Assembly: GCA_964481655.1 (NCBI GenBank)
Contig: CAYZVO010000002.1
Span: forward strand, 66,863-130,862
DNA from: CALDOK01 sp964481655
GTDB lineage: Bacteria > Myxococcota_A > UBA796 > JAFGLY01
Reading direction: 5' to 3'
Length of the DNA stretch: 64,000 nucleotides
Position 1 is the stretch's first letter. Each line of letters opens with the position of its first letter. The position numbers were made by a program, and so were the translations under genes. Below the pieces are notes generated by a model. That model made no database searches and was not told where the DNA came from. It saw only the letters and a program-made list of their open reading frames with translations. Positions 34,609-42,800 of the stretch are shown here, one piece after another.

Positions 34609-36527
34609 GGCGTACCTCCATCGCCGCGGGGTGCCACGGCCCGGCGCTCCAGGATGACGAACTCCACCCGTCGGTTCTGCGCGCGGCCCTCGGCCGAGCC
34701 GTTGTCGGCGATGGGAGCGGCCTCGCCGTAGCCCTCGGCCGCCAGCCGCGCGGGCTCGACGCCTCGCTCCACCAGATAGGCCACGACCGCCTCGGCCCGG
34801 GCCAGGGACAGGGCGAGGTTGCTGTCGTCGCCACCCTGATCGTCGGTGTGCCCGCCGACCTCGATCCGGGTGACCTCCGGGTTGGCCAGCAGCACCTCGG
34901 CGACCTCGTCCAGCAGGCTGTGGGACTCGGCCTTGATGACGGCCTCGCCGGTCTCGAAGAAGACCTTGTCCATGATCACGATGCGGCCGTCCTCGAGCTT
35001 GGTGCGGGCTGGCTCGAGGATGATCTCCACGGCGTGTCGCCCGTCGCGTTCCACCCGCACCGTCTGGAGCTGGGGAGCGAAGTAGGGGGCGCTGAAGGCC
35101 ATGGGGTGGTCTCCCACCCCGACGATCAACGAGCCCTCGCCCTCGTCGTCGAGGTCGAGCCAGGGCTCGTAGGGGCCGCAGGGATCATCCTCGGCCAGGA
35201 AGCGCACGGTCGCGCGGGGGATGGGCTGGCCATCGGCGTCGGTGACGCTGACCCGCACCTGGCCCTCGAGCTCCCGGTCGAGCTCGACCACCAGGTCGAT
35301 GGGGCCCTCGACCGCGGTGACGCTGCCGACACCGGTCAGGCAGGAGCCCGCGGTGGCCTCGGCGGCCCAGGTGCTGCCGGGCATGGCGCCGTCCACGATC
35401 CAGCGTTCACCGGGGCCGAAGCGGCGTTCGCCATCGGGGCCAGCGAGGGTGAAGTGGACGTCGTCTCGCGCTTGCCCCCGGAACCAGGGCTCGACCACCA
35501 CCGAGCCGAGCAGGTCGGGGCAGCCGTCGTCGTCCAGGTAGCCGTTGACCACCTCGGCCTGGTCGGGGCAGGGGTCGTCGGCGTCTCCCACGCCGTCGAG
35601 ATCCCGGTCCGGAAGAGGCGGCGGTGCGGTGCGTCCCCAGCCGCCACCCACCACCAGCCGGAACGGCGAGACCCCCGCGCCGCGGCTCAGGCCTGCGGCG
35701 GCGCCGGCGCTGAGGTGCAGGGCGTCGCTGATGTGGCGTCGGTAGGACAGGGTGGCCTCGGCCCCCAGCTGCGTGCCGGCCTGCTCGCTGGGCTGGACGG
35801 GGAGGGAGGCGGTGAGCTCGCCGTGCAGGGCCGCGTCGTCCAGCAGACGCCCAGCCGCGAGGCCCAGCAGCAGGGCGTCGCTGCCCACCAGGTTGGCCAG
35901 GTCGATGTCCGGCCCGACCCGAGCACCCAGGTGGCCGGCGAAGCTCCACTCGGCGCGGGTGGCGCCCGCGGACAGCAGCACGCCTCCGCTGACGCCGCTC
36001 TGGCCGCGGAAGAGGGTGTGATCGCCGGTGGGGAGGTCGAGCCAGGGGAGCAGCCCCAGCTCGAGTCCGGCCCGCTCGAGGGGCGCCAGCTCCGGCGCGG
36101 CGAAGCTCGCCCCGATGCGCAGATCGCCAGGGCCCGGCCCGGTGCTCTCCCCCTCGGCCACGGAGTGCAGGAACAGGGGCATCGACGCTTCGAGCCGCAC
36201 CAGCTTCGACGGGGCCAGGCCCAGGCCCAGGTTCATGGCGGCCACCCGCCCCAGGGCCAGGCTGGTGCGCGGGGCGTCGGGATCGCCGGTGACGTGGGTG
36301 AGGGGTGCGTGGGCGTACTCCAGCAGGGCCCCGGCGTACCAGGACATGGGGACGAAGCGTCCCGGGCGGTGCACGAGCCAGGGATCGTCCAGCTCGCCGT
36401 CGTAGGCCATGGGGTGGAAGCCGTGGGCGTCGAGCCCGGCGTCGATGGTGTCGGCCTGGGCCGGGGGCGTCACGGCCACCATCGGCGCGGCGATCGCGAC
36501 GCCGATCCACTGGTGTCGGGTGAGCAT
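34605..36527 (-). CDS. OmpA-family outer-membrane protein with TSP3 calcium repeats
   Basis: The 640-residue product has a signal peptide (to PPAQA, about 25) and an N-terminal region of about 270 residues that looks like a beta-barrel or adhesin domain. A thrombospondin type 3-like stretch follows (DRDLDGVGDADDPCPD, then NGYLDDDGCPD). Beta-sandwich-like repeats come next, and a C-terminal OmpA/MotB peptidoglycan-binding domain (VFFETGEAVIKAESHSLLDE, GGHTDDQGGDDSNLALSLAR, AEGYGEAAP, NRRVEFVI). It should link the outer membrane to peptidoglycan. The downstream MYXO-CTERM-like gene is translationally coupled, so the two may form one surface structure. AGGAGG precedes the ATG at 36527. Confidence 0.88.
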   Translation of the reverse strand: MLTRHQWIGVAIAAPMVAVTPPAQADTIDAGLDAHGFHPMAYDGELDDPWLVHRPGRFVPMSWYAGALLEYAHAPLTHVTGDPDAPRTSLALGRVAAMNLGLGLAPSKLVRLEASMPLFLHSVAEGESTGPGPGDLRIGASFAAPELAPLERAGLELGLLPWLDLPTGDHTLFRGQSGVSGGVLLSAGATRAEWSFAGHLGARVGPDIDLANLVGSDALLLGLAAGRLLDDAALHGELTASLPVQPSEQAGTQLGAEATLSYRRHISDALHLSAGAAAGLSRGAGVSPFRLVVGGGWGRTAPPPLPDRDLDGVGDADDPCPDQAEVVNGYLDDDGCPDLLGSVVVEPWFRGQARDDVHFTLAGPDGERRFGPGERWIVDGAMPGSTWAAEATAGSCLTGVGSVTAVEGPIDLVVELDRELEGQVRVSVTDADGQPIPRATVRFLAEDDPCGPYEPWLDLDDEGEGSLIVGVGDHPMAFSAPYFAPQLQTVRVERDGRHAVEIILEPARTKLEDGRIVIMDKVFFETGEAVIKAESHSLLDEVAEVLLANPEVTRIEVGGHTDDQGGDDSNLALSLARAEAVVAYLVERGVEPARLAAEGYGEAAPIADNGSAEGRAQNRRVEFVILERRAVAPRGDGGTP

Positions 36528-36694
36528 GGGGGCCCTCCTGGAATCCTCTCGGCGCTCCCCTAGTCCGGCCCGAGACGGTGGCGCAAGCAGGGCGGCCGAC
36601 GTGGAGCTCGTAGAGGTGCTCGCAGAGAGCGCAGCTCCGGTCTTCCCGGGCTGTGTCTGGCGAACTGGCTGTCCACGGCGACCAGGAGGCTCCC

Positions 36695-37089
36695 GTGCGG
36701 CCAGCTCATCTGCTCCCCCTCATGGCGGCAATCGCCTGCGGAGAGCCGAAGGAACCGGGGGACACCGCCCCGCCGGTGGAGACGGACACCGACACCGGCG
36801 TTCCCGGCGCCGACGCCGACGTCTGGCACGACTTCTGTGGCGAGGCCATCCTGCTGGTCTCGGGAACCTTCTGGTGACCCAGCTGCCAACAGGAAGCCTC
36901 CGGTCTGGAGGCCACATACCAGAAGTGCAGCTACCACGGCCTGAGCTCCCCGGTCCCTCGGGCACGGTGAACAGCCGCGACGACCTCGACGGTCGCCGGC
37001 CCACCCTGGTGCTGTTGGCCCCCGGGATGCAGATCGTGAGCGTGGACGCGGCGGTCAGCGACGCGGTGCTGCCGACGGCCTACCCGTGA
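36695..37089 (+). CDS. Candidate thioredoxin-like selenoprotein lipoprotein (UxxC), shortened
   Basis: The GTG at 36695 follows CAGGAGGC and encodes a short lipoprotein signal (LLPLMAAIAC, C15) with a typical linker (DTAPPVETDTDTG). The frame then reads AILLVSGTFW, an in-frame TGA (36875-36877), and PSCQQEASGLEATYQKC. In TlpA/AhpC-like proteins this place is TFWCPSC, so TGA sits at the first redox Cys and would make U61-P-S-C64. A hairpin with the fdhF-like loop GGTCT lies 24 bases later. The Sec frame ends at 36970, while the next frame continues to 37089 with a conserved-looking tail (TLVLLAPGMQIVSVDAAVSD). The middle of the fold seems deleted, so this copy may be decayed or misassembled. 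Confidence 0.6.
36896..36912 (+). promoter_or_regulatory. SECIS-like hairpin after the in-frame TGA
   Basis: GCCTCC and GGAGGC form a perfect 6-base stem closing a GGTCT loop. The loop begins 25 bases after the TGA, inside the range known for bacterial SECIS elements. AGCTGC (36881-36886) and GCAGCT (36927-36932) could add an outer stem. E. coli fdhF SECIS has AGGUCU in its apical loop. Confidence 0.55.
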
Positions 37090-37098
37090 TCGGGATGC

Positions 37099-38886
37099 TC
37101 AGTTCTGCTGGTGAGATGCCGCGCCGAGCGCGGCCGCCTCGTCGGGGCTGGCGCAACAGCGAAACCCCAGGATGGCCTCGCTGTGGTCCCGCGCGCCTTC
37201 GGTGCTGAAGTTGCACTGGCCCAGCCCCGAGTTCATGTTCCAGCCGCCTCCCCGGACCTGCCCGCGGCCCGATGGCCCGACGGTCCACTCCCACAGGTTG
37301 CCCGACAGGTCGAACACCCCATCGGGGGTGCTGCAGGTCTTCTTGGAACCCGAGGGCAACGCCAGCCCATCGTTGCGGCCATCGCGCCCGGCGACCCCGA
37401 AGTTGCACGCGGTGGGATCGTAGCGATCGCCGTAGGGCCAACGGCGGTGGTCGGTGCCGCTGCATGCGAGCTCCCACTCCTCGCCCGTGCAGAGGTGCAG
37501 CCCCTCCTGCGCGCAGGTGGCGTTGGCGGCCTCGAAGTCCAACCCGGCCGTTGGCTGGGCTCCCTCGATCCCCGGGTGCTCGAAGGGCTGGATGCAGAAG
37601 CCGGGCTGCGCGACCAGCGGAGCGGGACACGCGGGGTGAGCTGGTCGATCAGCGCGCGCGGTGGCCGTGTTCAGCGTGTCGGTGTCGCCTCGGCAGCAGC
37701 GGAAGCCCAGCTCTGCGTAGGCGGCCTCCGCCGGCGCGCCAGGGTAGCCTTCAGCGGGGCGACAGCGGCTCTTGAGCTCGTCGACGAACCACGCTCCGCC
37801 GCGGACCTCGTACAGCTGCTGGCCCTCCGCGCTGCGGCGCTCGGGCAGGTCCAGGGGGCTGGCCGTCCACTCCCATACACCCCCGACCATGTCCACCGCC
37901 CCGCTGGGTGACGCGCAGCGGGCGTGGCTGCCGGATGGAGATGGCGTGGCGTGGAGCACGTCGCAGTGGTCGGGCTCGTAGCGATGGCCGTAGGGGTAGG
38001 GCAGGGCTTCCACCCCGCCACATGCCAGCTCCCACTCCTTCACACTGCACAGCCTCTTTCCGGCCCCTTCGCATCGTGCCGCGGCGTCACCGTGGTCGAT
38101 GCTCACGACGGGGTGTTCGCCGGCTCTGTTCGGGTATTCGTATCGGTCGATGTAGACATCACCGCCGAGGTGGACCTCGTCGTCGGCGGCATAGCTGCTG
38201 GTGGATGAGAGGGTCCGACCCGCCTCGAGGCGCTGACGCCGGTCCAGCCCGACGTCCGGTGACACCTCGGAGCGGCAGCAGCGGAAGCCCGCCGAGAACA
38301 CCGGCTGGGCGGGGTCGAGCCGGAAGTCCGGTTGGCGGGAGTAGCGGCCGGTGCAGTCGGCGTACTGTTCCCAGGTGTACCAGGCACCGCCCTCGACCAT
38401 GCCCCCCATGCCCGCCCAGTCATCCAGCACCCACTCTTCGACATTGCCCAGCATGTCCACGACCCCCTCGGCGCTGACGCAGGTGGGCCTCTCTCCCGCC
38501 GCTGTGAGGAATGGGGTCGGGTTGTTGCGGCTGGTGATGCCGGTGGGCTCGGGCGCGTTGCTGTTGCAGTGTCCGTGTTGGTAGGCGTCGCCGTAGCCGT
38601 ACCTCGAGCCGGGCGGTGGTCCCTGACAGGCGCGGCGCCACTCGGCTGCAGTGCAGACTCGCTTTCCAGCGGCAGCGCAGGCCGACTTGGCATCGGCGAG
38701 GCCCGTGTACGCGGTGGGGAGCTCGCCGAGGGTGTTGGGGTGCTCGTAGCGGTCGATCTCGTAGTCCCCGACGATCGGATCGACGATGCGAACCATGCCG
38801 CCGTCGTCGCCGGGCTGGGGGGCCGTCGTGCACGCCGACGCCAGCAGCGCGACCAGAGCTGTGCGCCCCGCGCGGCTGACCGACAT
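37099..38886 (-). CDS. Lipoprotein with three tandem FGE-sulfatase (SUMF1-like) domains
   Basis: The ATG at 38886 shares one base with the stop of the RACo gene (TGATG). The 595-residue product has a lipoprotein signal (TALVALLASAC). Three similar domains follow (about 35-205, 235-400, 430-585), each with an IDRYEHPN-like start, KRVCTAAEWRRAC, a Gly/Tyr segment, VDMLGNVEEWV and GFRCC. These are formylglycine-generating-enzyme folds. The catalytic Cys context of true FGEs is not evident and the domains are instead rich in paired Cys, so a structural or binding role outside the inner membrane is more likely. Coupling to a cytoplasmic corrinoid-protein activator is unexpected. Confidence 0.85.
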   Translation of the reverse strand: MSVSRAGRTALVALLASACTTAPQPGDDGGMVRIVDPIVGDYEIDRYEHPNTLGELPTAYTGLADAKSACAAAGKRVCTAAEWRRACQGPPPGSRYGYGDAYQHGHCNSNAPEPTGITSRNNPTPFLTAAGERPTCVSAEGVVDMLGNVEEWVLDDWAGMGGMVEGGAWYTWEQYADCTGRYSRQPDFRLDPAQPVFSAGFRCCRSEVSPDVGLDRRQRLEAGRTLSSTSSYAADDEVHLGGDVYIDRYEYPNRAGEHPVVSIDHGDAAARCEGAGKRLCSVKEWELACGGVEALPYPYGHRYEPDHCDVLHATPSPSGSHARCASPSGAVDMVGGVWEWTASPLDLPERRSAEGQQLYEVRGGAWFVDELKSRCRPAEGYPGAPAEAAYAELGFRCCRGDTDTLNTATARADRPAHPACPAPLVAQPGFCIQPFEHPGIEGAQPTAGLDFEAANATCAQEGLHLCTGEEWELACSGTDHRRWPYGDRYDPTACNFGVAGRDGRNDGLALPSGSKKTCSTPDGVFDLSGNLWEWTVGPSGRGQVRGGGWNMNSGLGQCNFSTEGARDHSEAILGFRCCASPDEAAALGAASHQQN

Positions 38887-40838
38887 CAGGCCTTTCGGAC
38901 CGATGGGAACTGCCCCGGGTCGGTGTGCGGGAGGAACAGGGCGGCGGTGTACTGGTCCATGTACCCAGGGGCCATGGACAGGTCGAAGTAGGTCATGCGG
39001 GCCGCGAGGCGCTCCTGGCGCCGGCGGTATTCGCGGGAGACCACGACCATGTAGGAGCCGATCAGCGAGCTGTTGCCCACGAAGCGGAAGCGCTCCCTGG
39101 GGATGTCGGGGATCAGGCCGATGGTCACGGCCTGCTCGAGGTCCAGGTAGCGGCCGAAGCCACCGGCGATGTAGACTTGGTCGAGATCGTCGAACTCGAT
39201 GCCCACCTGCTCGAGCATCAGTGCGCAGGCGGAGTAGATGGCGGCCTTGGCCCGCAGGATGTTCTCGATGTCCAGCTCGCTGATGGCGATGGGCTGGCCG
39301 GTGGGGCTCTGCTCGGCGGTGACGATGGTGTAGCGGGCGCGCTTGCCATCCACCGTGATGGACGCGCAGCTGCGCTCCCGATCGAAGCGCCCGGCGGGAT
39401 CGAGCCAGCCGCTGCGGAACAGGTTGGCGAGCAGGTCGATCATGCCCGAGCCGCAGATGCCCCGGGGCGGGGCGTCGCCGATGGTGGCCCAGCGGGGTGC
39501 ACCGCTGGCGGGGTCGACCTCGACCCGCTCGATGGCCCCGATGCTGGCCCGCATACCGTGCTCGATGCCGCCGCCCTCGAAGGCCGGGCCCGCGGAGCAG
39601 GCGCAGCAGAGCATGAAGTCCTGGTTGCCCACCACCAGCTCGCCGTTGGTGCCGATGTCGATGAGCAGGGACAGGGCCTCGGTCTCGGCGGCCAGATCGG
39701 TGCAGAGCAGGCCGGCGGTGATGTCGCCGCCCACGTAGGAGCCCACGTTGGGCGAGAAGCACACCCAGGAGTCGGGGTTGATGGCGATGCCCACCTCGGC
39801 CGCGGCGAGGTAGGGCATCTCGAGCAGGGTCGGGGTGTAGGGCTCGAGGCGGATGTACTCCGGGTCCAGGCCCAGCAGCATGTGGGTCATGGTGGTGTTG
39901 CCGGAGATCACGGCGTTCGAGATGGTGCGGGGATCGACCCCGCAGCCTTGACAGGCGCGCTCGAGCAGGCCGTTGACCGTGGCGAGCACGCGCTCTCGCA
40001 GCTCGTCCAGGCCGCCGGGACGCCGGGCGTACTCGATGCGGCTGATGACGTCGCCGCCGCAGGCGACCTGGTCGTTGTAGCCGGAGCGGGTGGCGACGAT
40101 GCGGGCCGCGCCCAGGTCCACCAGCTGCACGGTGATGGTGGTGGTGCCCACGTCCACGGCGATGGCGTGGTTGCTGGCGGTGTCGTGGCCGGGCTCGACC
40201 CGCACGCAGACCATGCGCCGCCCGGTGCGGACCAGGGAGGCGGTGACCCGGCCGTCGTCGGCCCGCAGGGCCTGGGCCAGGCCGCGGGTGGTGCCCAGGG
40301 GGACCTTCACGTCGATGAGCATCGACTTCAGATCCTCGAACAGCTTGAAGCTGTCCACCGGGAGCTTCTCGCGGCGGCCCCACTCGAGCTGGATGGCGCG
40401 CATGAAGCGGTCCACGTCGCTCAGGCCGTCGTCGGGCTGGGCCGGGGCCACGGTGATGGGCCACTTGACCGCCAGGGGATCGAACTGCCACTCCTTGGGC
40501 AGCAGCTCGCCCCGCACCATCCAGGTCTCGTCCTCTTCGGGGATCTGGCCGCCTTCGCGGCCGAGCTGTTCGGGGACCTCGACCACCACGGCCTCGTCGC
40601 CGATGCGGGTGCGGCAAGCCAGCACGTGGCCCTGGGCCACCGCCGCGGCGGGCATGACCGAGAGTGAGTCGGAGTCCACGCGGCCGGAGCCGATGCGGAC
40701 CAGGCAGCGCCCGCAGCGCCCGCGGCCGCCGCAGGGGGCCTCGATCTCGACGCCGGCCTGGCGGGCGGCCTCGATCAGCTCGGTGCCGGCCGACACCTCG
40801 ACGCTGAGCCCGGAGGGCTGGAAGATGACCTGTGGCAT
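38886..40838 (-). CDS. acsV: Reductive activator of the corrinoid iron-sulfur protein (RACo)
   Basis: RACo uses ATP to reduce inactive Co(II) corrinoid protein back to Co(I) in the Wood-Ljungdahl pathway. The 650-residue product has a [2Fe-2S] ferredoxin domain (C36, C42, C45, C75), a linker, and an ASKHA-type ATPase domain (AIAVDVGTTTITVQL, ISGNTTMTHMLLGLDPEY, LLIDIGTNGELVVG, GICGSGMIDLLA, YIAGGFG). Its position 9 bases after acsC supports this over RamA-type activators of methyltransferases. The last bases form a 1-base overlap with the FGE lipoprotein. Cytoplasmic. Confidence 0.93.
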   Translation of the reverse strand: MPQVIFQPSGLSVEVSAGTELIEAARQAGVEIEAPCGGRGRCGRCLVRIGSGRVDSDSLSVMPAAAVAQGHVLACRTRIGDEAVVVEVPEQLGREGGQIPEEDETWMVRGELLPKEWQFDPLAVKWPITVAPAQPDDGLSDVDRFMRAIQLEWGRREKLPVDSFKLFEDLKSMLIDVKVPLGTTRGLAQALRADDGRVTASLVRTGRRMVCVRVEPGHDTASNHAIAVDVGTTTITVQLVDLGAARIVATRSGYNDQVACGGDVISRIEYARRPGGLDELRERVLATVNGLLERACQGCGVDPRTISNAVISGNTTMTHMLLGLDPEYIRLEPYTPTLLEMPYLAAAEVGIAINPDSWVCFSPNVGSYVGGDITAGLLCTDLAAETEALSLLIDIGTNGELVVGNQDFMLCCACSAGPAFEGGGIEHGMRASIGAIERVEVDPASGAPRWATIGDAPPRGICGSGMIDLLANLFRSGWLDPAGRFDRERSCASITVDGKRARYTIVTAEQSPTGQPIAISELDIENILRAKAAIYSACALMLEQVGIEFDDLDQVYIAGGFGRYLDLEQAVTIGLIPDIPRERFRFVGNSSLIGSYMVVVSREYRRRQERLAARMTYFDLSMAPGYMDQYTAALFLPHTDPGQFPSVRKA

Positions 40839-40847
40839 GGGGAGGCT

Positions 40848-42185
40848 TTAGCCGAACCGCGCCTTGATGTAACCCTCGAGATCCGCGGCCTGCTGGGGAC
40901 CCACCAGCACCTGCCAGCCTGGCAGGCTCTCCTCGAGCTCGCCGCTGATCTGGGCCACGAGCCCGGGGATCACGATGCGACGGTCCTGGACCTTGCCCTC
41001 GAGCTCGATCTCACGGGCAAAGCGCGCGATGTGGGCGCCGGAGAACTTGCCCGCGGCCCAGGCGGTCAGCACCGACATGCCTTCGCACTCGGGCACCAGC
41101 AGCCAGGCCGACAGGCCCGAGTTCTCGAGCTCGCCGGAGACCAGGAAGTAGGTCAGGGAGAAGTTGGTGGTGACGAACACGGGGCTGTCCGGGCCGGGCT
41201 CCACGATGGGGTACAGGCCGGGCTCCACCTGGATGGGCTTCTGCGGGTCGGTGAAGATGTTGAGCCGCAGGGTGAGCAGCGCGGCCAGCAGGGCCTCGTC
41301 GAAGCGCGGCAGGACCACCACGCCGCCGTACTTGCAGATCTCGGTGGAGGCGGTGACCGCCAGCTCGAGCAGGTCGTCGTCGGCGAGGACGGTGAGGTGG
41401 GGGTGGCCCAGGGGCTTGGCGCCGTGCTTGAGGGCGGAGCGCCGCGCGATGGTGGCCAGCTGGAAGCGCTCGGCCAGGGACAGGGCGGGCAGCTCGAGGG
41501 CCAGGTCCTTGCAGCCCGCGTCCCGCAGGCGGGCGCTCAGGGCCACCAGGCCGTCCAGGTCCGGCGCGGTGATGCCCAGCCCATGTCCGCTCTGCTGGGC
41601 CACCGGCCACAGGGCGTCGGCGTGCTCGTCGCTCACCCCGGCGATGAGGCTACCGGAGCCCTTCACGGCGATGGCGGCGCGGGTCAGCGCCTGGGGATCG
41701 TCCGAGCGCAGCACCAAGGGCTTGCCTGTTGTCTCCCAGGCCCGGCGGGCCAGCTCCACGAAGGCCTCGGCGCGTTCGCCCCGCTGGGTGACCGAGACCA
41801 TGTCCACCACGTAGCTGTCGCCCACACGCTCGATGGCGTAGTCGCGGATGGCGGCCAGGGTCGTCGCCAGCTCGTCCTCGGGCATGGTCTCGTCCACGTC
41901 CACGGCGATGGCGGTGGGGGAGACGAAGCTGCGCTCGTGCCGGTACAGCACGGTCTCCTCGCCCAGCTTCAGCCCGCCGGCGGGACCGAGCTTCAGGCCG
42001 CGCACGGGAGGCTCGGCCGCGGCGCCCAGCACGCGCTTGGCTTCGTCCGAGGCGTAGGGGCAGGCGGACAGCTCGACCTTCTTGGCGGCCAGCTTCATGG
42101 CGAAGGCCAGGCAGGTGTTGGAGCCGCACTCCTTGCAGTTGGTGCGGGGGAGGAGCTTCTGGATTTTCAGGCCGGTGAGTGCCAT
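40848..42185 (-). CDS. acsC: Corrinoid iron-sulfur protein large subunit
   Basis: AcsC carries the methyl-accepting corrinoid and a [4Fe-4S] cluster and, with AcsD, hands the methyl group to acetyl-CoA synthase. The 445-residue product has the N-terminal cluster ligands C17, C20, C25, C42 (NCKECGSNTC), a TIM-barrel middle and a C-terminal B12-binding part (VFVTTNFSLTYFLVSGELE, KFSGAHIARFA). Length matches the family. GAGGAA precedes the ATG. Upstream, where acsB-acsD would normally follow directly, 600 bases with inverted repeats and a GxxExxY gene intervene; RACo follows downstream after 9 bases. Confidence 0.95.
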   Translation of the reverse strand: MALTGLKIQKLLPRTNCKECGSNTCLAFAMKLAAKKVELSACPYASDEAKRVLGAAAEPPVRGLKLGPAGGLKLGEETVLYRHERSFVSPTAIAVDVDETMPEDELATTLAAIRDYAIERVGDSYVVDMVSVTQRGERAEAFVELARRAWETTGKPLVLRSDDPQALTRAAIAVKGSGSLIAGVSDEHADALWPVAQQSGHGLGITAPDLDGLVALSARLRDAGCKDLALELPALSLAERFQLATIARRSALKHGAKPLGHPHLTVLADDDLLELAVTASTEICKYGGVVVLPRFDEALLAALLTLRLNIFTDPQKPIQVEPGLYPIVEPGPDSPVFVTTNFSLTYFLVSGELENSGLSAWLLVPECEGMSVLTAWAAGKFSGAHIARFAREIELEGKVQDRRIVIPGLVAQISGELEESLPGWQVLVGPQQAADLEGYIKARFG

Positions 42186-42203
42186 GGAGTTCCTCGTTCT
42201 GGA

Positions 42204-42234
42204 CTCACCGCGGAGGGCGCGGAGAGCGCGGAGG
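42204..42234 (+). repeat. Left inverted repeat flanking the GxxExxY gene
   Basis: This 31-base purine-rich stretch (CTCACCGCGGAGGGCGCGGA and onward) is made of GCGGAG-type units. Its partner at 42750-42781 is a similar sequence in the opposite orientation (about 25 of 31 positions by eye). Confidence 0.6.
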
Positions 42235-42329
42235 CTGCCGCTCCGTTCGAGCAGCGGGTGGTGGTGGGTGTTGAGATGAGGTGGTGGTGAGTGTGTGACT
42301 ACGGGCTACCGCTCTTTGCGAGCGGCGGT

Positions 42330-42734
42330 TCAGCCTTGCCGGTTGGGCTGGTGCTTGTTGACCAGGCGGCGGAGGCCGTCTTTCAGCAGCGGCACGTTGA
42401 AGTTGATGAGCAGGCCGATGGGGTAGCCGCTCAGTTTCAGGTAGGTGATGAGCTGGGCCTGATGGATCGGCTGGAGAGACTCGACCGCCTTCAGCTCGAC
42501 CACGACTTCGCCCTCGACCACGAGATCGAGACGGTAGCCGACTTCGACGGTGGTGCCCTTGTAGTGGACGGGGAGGGCAACCTGCCGTGAGACGGTGAGG
42601 CCGCGGTCGACGAGCTCCTTGAACAGGCAAGCCTCGTAGGCGCTCTCCAGCAGGCCTGGACCGAGCTGCCGGTGGACCTCGAGGGCTGCGCCGATCACAG
42701 TCTCTGTCGTTCGTTCCTGTGACCTGTCGATCAC
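42330..42734 (-). CDS. GxxExxY family protein
   Basis: The 134-residue product matches the GxxExxY family (PDDEXK-like fold): ETVIGAALEVHRQLGPGLLESAY with GLLESAY as the signature, then YRLDLVVEGEVVVELKAVE, which carries the D-x(n)-ExK-type residues, and LKLSGYPIGLLINFNV. The molecular role of this widespread family is not established; nucleic-acid processing has been suggested from the fold. It lies between inverted repeats inside the acs operon and its codons look less GC-rich than its neighbours, both consistent with recent insertion. Confidence 0.9.
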   Translation of the reverse strand: MIDRSQERTTETVIGAALEVHRQLGPGLLESAYEACLFKELVDRGLTVSRQVALPVHYKGTTVEVGYRLDLVVEGEVVVELKAVESLQPIHQAQLITYLKLSGYPIGLLINFNVPLLKDGLRRLVNKHQPNRQG

Positions 42735-42749
42735 TGTCTTCCTCCCTGT

Positions 42750-42781
42750 CCTCTCCGCGTTCTCCGCGTTCTCCCTGTGAG
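42750..42781 (-). repeat. Right inverted repeat flanking the GxxExxY gene
   Basis: On the minus strand this reads CTCACAGGGAGAACGCGGAG and continues with GCGGAG units, an imperfect inverted copy of 42204-42234. It ends 20 bases before the stop of the acsB-acsD fusion. Confidence 0.6.
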
Positions 42782-42800
42782 CCTGTCGGCGGTTGGCTGC

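Noticed and set aside
37099..38886. Active sulfatase-maturing FGE
   Set aside because: There is no sulfatase with a CxPxR motif in the window and the catalytic Cys context of FGE is not seen; repeated Cys pairs suggest a structural role.
37099..40617. A 1172-residue protein spanning the FGE lipoprotein and the RACo region
   Set aside because: The upstream half is an Arg/Gly/Pro-rich shadow of the RACo gene; the lipoprotein signal begins at 38886.
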